15,958 bases of DNA, taken from an uncultured Roseburia sp. Lineage in GTDB: Bacteria; Bacillota; Clostridia; Lachnospirales; Lachnospiraceae. The notes beneath the pieces were generated by a model. The model had not been told where the DNA came from. It did not search any database and worked only from the letters and a program-made list of their open reading frames with translations. The position numbers and the translations under genes were made by a program. Below, piece by piece: positions 14,226 to 15,958 of this stretch (positions are counted from its first letter, which is position 1; each line of letters starts with the position of its first letter). The stretch spans positions 1 to 15,958 of the forward strand of contig CAKREH010000049.1 in the NCBI GenBank assembly GCA_934317215.1. The letters are read 5' to 3'.

Positions 14226-15335
14226 TTAATTCTGATTTCCTGTATCCTGTGAAACACCGTCTTCTGCAGAATTATCCCCTGCCGAATCACTCTGTGATGA
14301 ACGATTTTCTGTAGAGTTCTGTCCTTCATCTGCAGAATCCGTACTTTCTGTATCGCTGCCCGCATCCGTATTTTGACGGTTCTTTAAGAAAATATATTCC
14401 CTCTGTGCTGCCTCATCATCCGGATAAAGGGAAACGTACTGCTGAACGACATCCCACGCAGATGAAAAATCACCGCTGTACTCATAGGCAATGATCTGGT
14501 TTGACAGAAGTTCCTGCTGATTTGTGACATTGTCCATCGCAAGTCCCTGTCTGATATCTTCTAATGCCGCTTCATAATTGCCTTTTTCCATCTGGATCTC
14601 GGCAAGCGCATTCATTGCCACAGAGTCCGCCGTACCACTGTCGACATATGCCTGATAATATTTTTCCGCATTTGCAGAATCTTCTTCCGCTTCATAGACC
14701 TGTGCAAGGTAAAGGTTTGCTTTGGCACTGTCCTTTTTGACTGCTCCTTCTAACTCTTTGACTGCATTCTCATATTGTCCGAGCAGATAATAAATCCTGC
14801 CGCGCCAGGTAAGATTTTCTGCGGAATTTCCCTTGATATCAAACGCTTTGTTTAAATACTCTTCCCCTTCCTCAGTCATATTATTACCGGCAAGGTTCTC
14901 ATAAATCCCAACATACAGTTCATAATCATCCGGGTTATATTTGACAGCATTGGCAAAATCTTTTTTTGCCGTATCCGTATCCTGCTGCTTTAGACTCAGA
15001 CATCCATGCAGATAATATGCGTTGCCGTTTTCCTCATCATAATTAATCATCGCCTGATAAGTAGCAAGAGCCCCCTCTATATCTCCACCGGCATACTGTG
15101 CTGCCGCCTTATAATAGCAGATGTCGAGTTCTGTATCTGTAATCTTCCCCACACACTGGGATAATGCGCTGTTAAAAGCAGCCACTGCACCTTCATAATC
15201 ACCGGACTGCATACTGTTAATCCCAATCTTGCGGAAATCCAGTTCATCTTCTAAGCGCTCATTGGTACATCCGGTAAAAAGTGCAGCAAACAATACTGCC
15301 CCTGCAACCATGTATGGCAATCTGTGTTTCTTCAT
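14226..15335 (-). CDS. TPR-repeat lipoprotein
   Basis: A 369-residue exported lipoprotein. Lysines, a hydrophobic stretch (YMVAGAVLFAALF) and the lipobox LFTGC place the lipidated Cys at about residue 23. Residues 35-310 are a row of TPR helix pairs, for example GDYEGAVAAFNSALSQ, GDIEGALATYQAMINYDEEN, GNAYYLHGCLSLKQQDTDTA and GNYEAALEDIRQGLAM. The last 45 or so residues form a Ser/Asp/Asn/Gly-rich tail without aromatic residues, probably disordered. TPR lipoproteins usually scaffold protein complexes at the outer face of the membrane; the partner is unknown. It sits 20 nt behind the GNAT gene and ahead of hflX. Confidence 0.85.
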   Translation of the reverse strand: MKKHRLPYMVAGAVLFAALFTGCTNERLEDELDFRKIGINSMQSGDYEGAVAAFNSALSQCVGKITDTELDICYYKAAAQYAGGDIEGALATYQAMINYDEENGNAYYLHGCLSLKQQDTDTAKKDFANAVKYNPDDYELYVGIYENLAGNNMTEEGEEYLNKAFDIKGNSAENLTWRGRIYYLLGQYENAVKELEGAVKKDSAKANLYLAQVYEAEEDSANAEKYYQAYVDSGTADSVAMNALAEIQMEKGNYEAALEDIRQGLAMDNVTNQQELLSNQIIAYEYSGDFSSAWDVVQQYVSLYPDDEAAQREYIFLKNRQNTDAGSDTESTDSADEGQNSTENRSSQSDSAGDNSAEDGVSQDTGNQN

Positions 15336-15355
15336 ATTATAATAATTCCTTTTCC

Positions 15356-15847
15356 CTACAATTCTTCAAATACCAGCCGCATATCATACCACACGGCTCC
15401 CCCATGTTTTGACATGGACTTTCCTTCATTTACAAAACCAAATTTCTCATAAAATGGAATAAGACTCTCTTTACACGTTAAAACGATCCCTTTTCGTCCC
15501 TGCTCTTTGACATCTGTGATCACACGCTCCATGAGTTTCGACGCACATCCCATTTTCTGATATTCCGGCAGCGTTGCTACTCCAAAGATCATCTGCCACC
15601 GTCCCTCTTCACGGTGCATTGTGGCATCCTCAAACATCTCATCCCGCAGGATTGGAATATCTGTCGTCATTCCATTGATCATGCTTGCCAGTTTCCCGGA
15701 ATCTTCCAGTAACCAGAAATGATTCGGGAATACGGTCAGGCGTTTTTCAAAAGAATCCTTTTCCGCTGCTTCCTCCGGTGGAAAACACTGTCGTTCCATC
15801 TCTGTGACCGCATCTATATCATTCATTGTTGCAAATCTTATGTCCAT
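15356..15847 (-). CDS. GNAT-family N-acetyltransferase
   Basis: About 163 residues. The start IRFATMNDIDAVTEMERQCF, followed by PPEEAA, resembles the arylalkylamine N-acetyltransferase-like branch. The acetyl-CoA motif is GVATLPEYQKMGCASKLMER (Q-K-M-G-C-A, a form of Q/RxxGxA), followed by KGIVLTCKESLIPFYEKFGF, and the end SMSKHGGAVWYDMRLVFE is typical of that group. ATG 15847 is preferred because GGAG lies 9 nt upstream; ATG 15862 is in frame but has no clear ribosome binding site. First visible gene of the GNAT-TPR-hflX group; its promoter is probably beyond the window. In 15863-15958 I see no feature I can support. Confidence 0.88.
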   Translation of the reverse strand: MDIRFATMNDIDAVTEMERQCFPPEEAAEKDSFEKRLTVFPNHFWLLEDSGKLASMINGMTTDIPILRDEMFEDATMHREEGRWQMIFGVATLPEYQKMGCASKLMERVITDVKEQGRKGIVLTCKESLIPFYEKFGFVNEGKSMSKHGGAVWYDMRLVFEEL

Positions 15848-15958
15848 TGTTTTTGTCTCCATTTAAATTTCTTTGTGCCGCAGTGCCTGCAAGCAGTCAT
15901 TTCTTTACTGGCTTCACTCCTGTCCGCAGTGCACGTCCGTAAAATCAGAGATTTTCCG

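Noticed and set aside
15838..15957. Open minus-strand frame from the window edge with a CRHCGTKKF cysteine pair
   Set aside because: Only 39 codons, overlaps the GNAT start, and contains no recognisable family signal; could be the end of an upstream gene but cannot be supported.

Overview
The window looks like chromosome from a low-GC Gram-positive anaerobe, most likely a Lachnospiraceae gut commensal (Roseburia/Agathobacter/Blautia type). This is inferred from the protein families: PyrK/PyrD type B dihydroorotate dehydrogenase, HemZ, one bifunctional Rel, and remnants resembling Tn916/Tn1549-type conjugative elements. AGGAGG-type ribosome binding sites and AT-rich sigma-A promoters fit. No taxonomic marker gene is present, so the placement is an inference.

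The right two thirds (about 4040-15862) is an orderly housekeeping block, all on the minus strand. In transcription order it holds a GNAT acetyltransferase, a TPR lipoprotein and the ribosome-associated GTPase HflX. The pyrimidine genes pyrC-pyrK-pyrD follow behind their own promoter, with a two-part GNAT protein directly behind pyrD. Next comes a strong promoter (TTGCAT-N17-TATAAT) driving the bifunctional (p)ppGpp enzyme Rel, followed by a GloB-like metallo-hydrolase and the radical-SAM enzyme HemZ. HemZ carries a four-copy 39-bp in-frame repeat between its N-terminal domain and its radical-SAM core.

The stretch 2947-3900 is a graveyard of conjugative-element pieces: a promoter and attenuator-like hairpin ahead of the first nine codons of a mobilisation protein, fused out of frame to the C-terminal end of a LexA-like (S24) repressor; a promoter overlapped by a perfect inverted repeat; the first 42 codons of an XRE repressor; and, converging on it, the N-terminal part of a small element-borne accessory protein. 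The XRE and accessory fragments end at the same breakpoint (about 3683).

The left end (1-2946) is the most unusual part. An Rrf2-family regulator faces a minus-strand operon of three different Sir2 (sirtuin)-family genes plus a C_GCAxxG_C_C redox-type protein. The divergent promoters share their -10 region. Only the regulator and the C_GCAxxG_C_C gene are intact. The first sirtuin has an out-of-frame internal deletion that removes its catalytic core. The second has a one-base insertion, and its restored frame ends in a 12-bp (KEIR) tandem repeat touching the next gene's start. The third keeps only its N-terminal region and then reads into an unrelated, HTH-like sequence at the window edge. 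This reads as a multi-sirtuin redox/NAD locus under Rrf2 control that is decaying in this strain, next to mobile-element debris.
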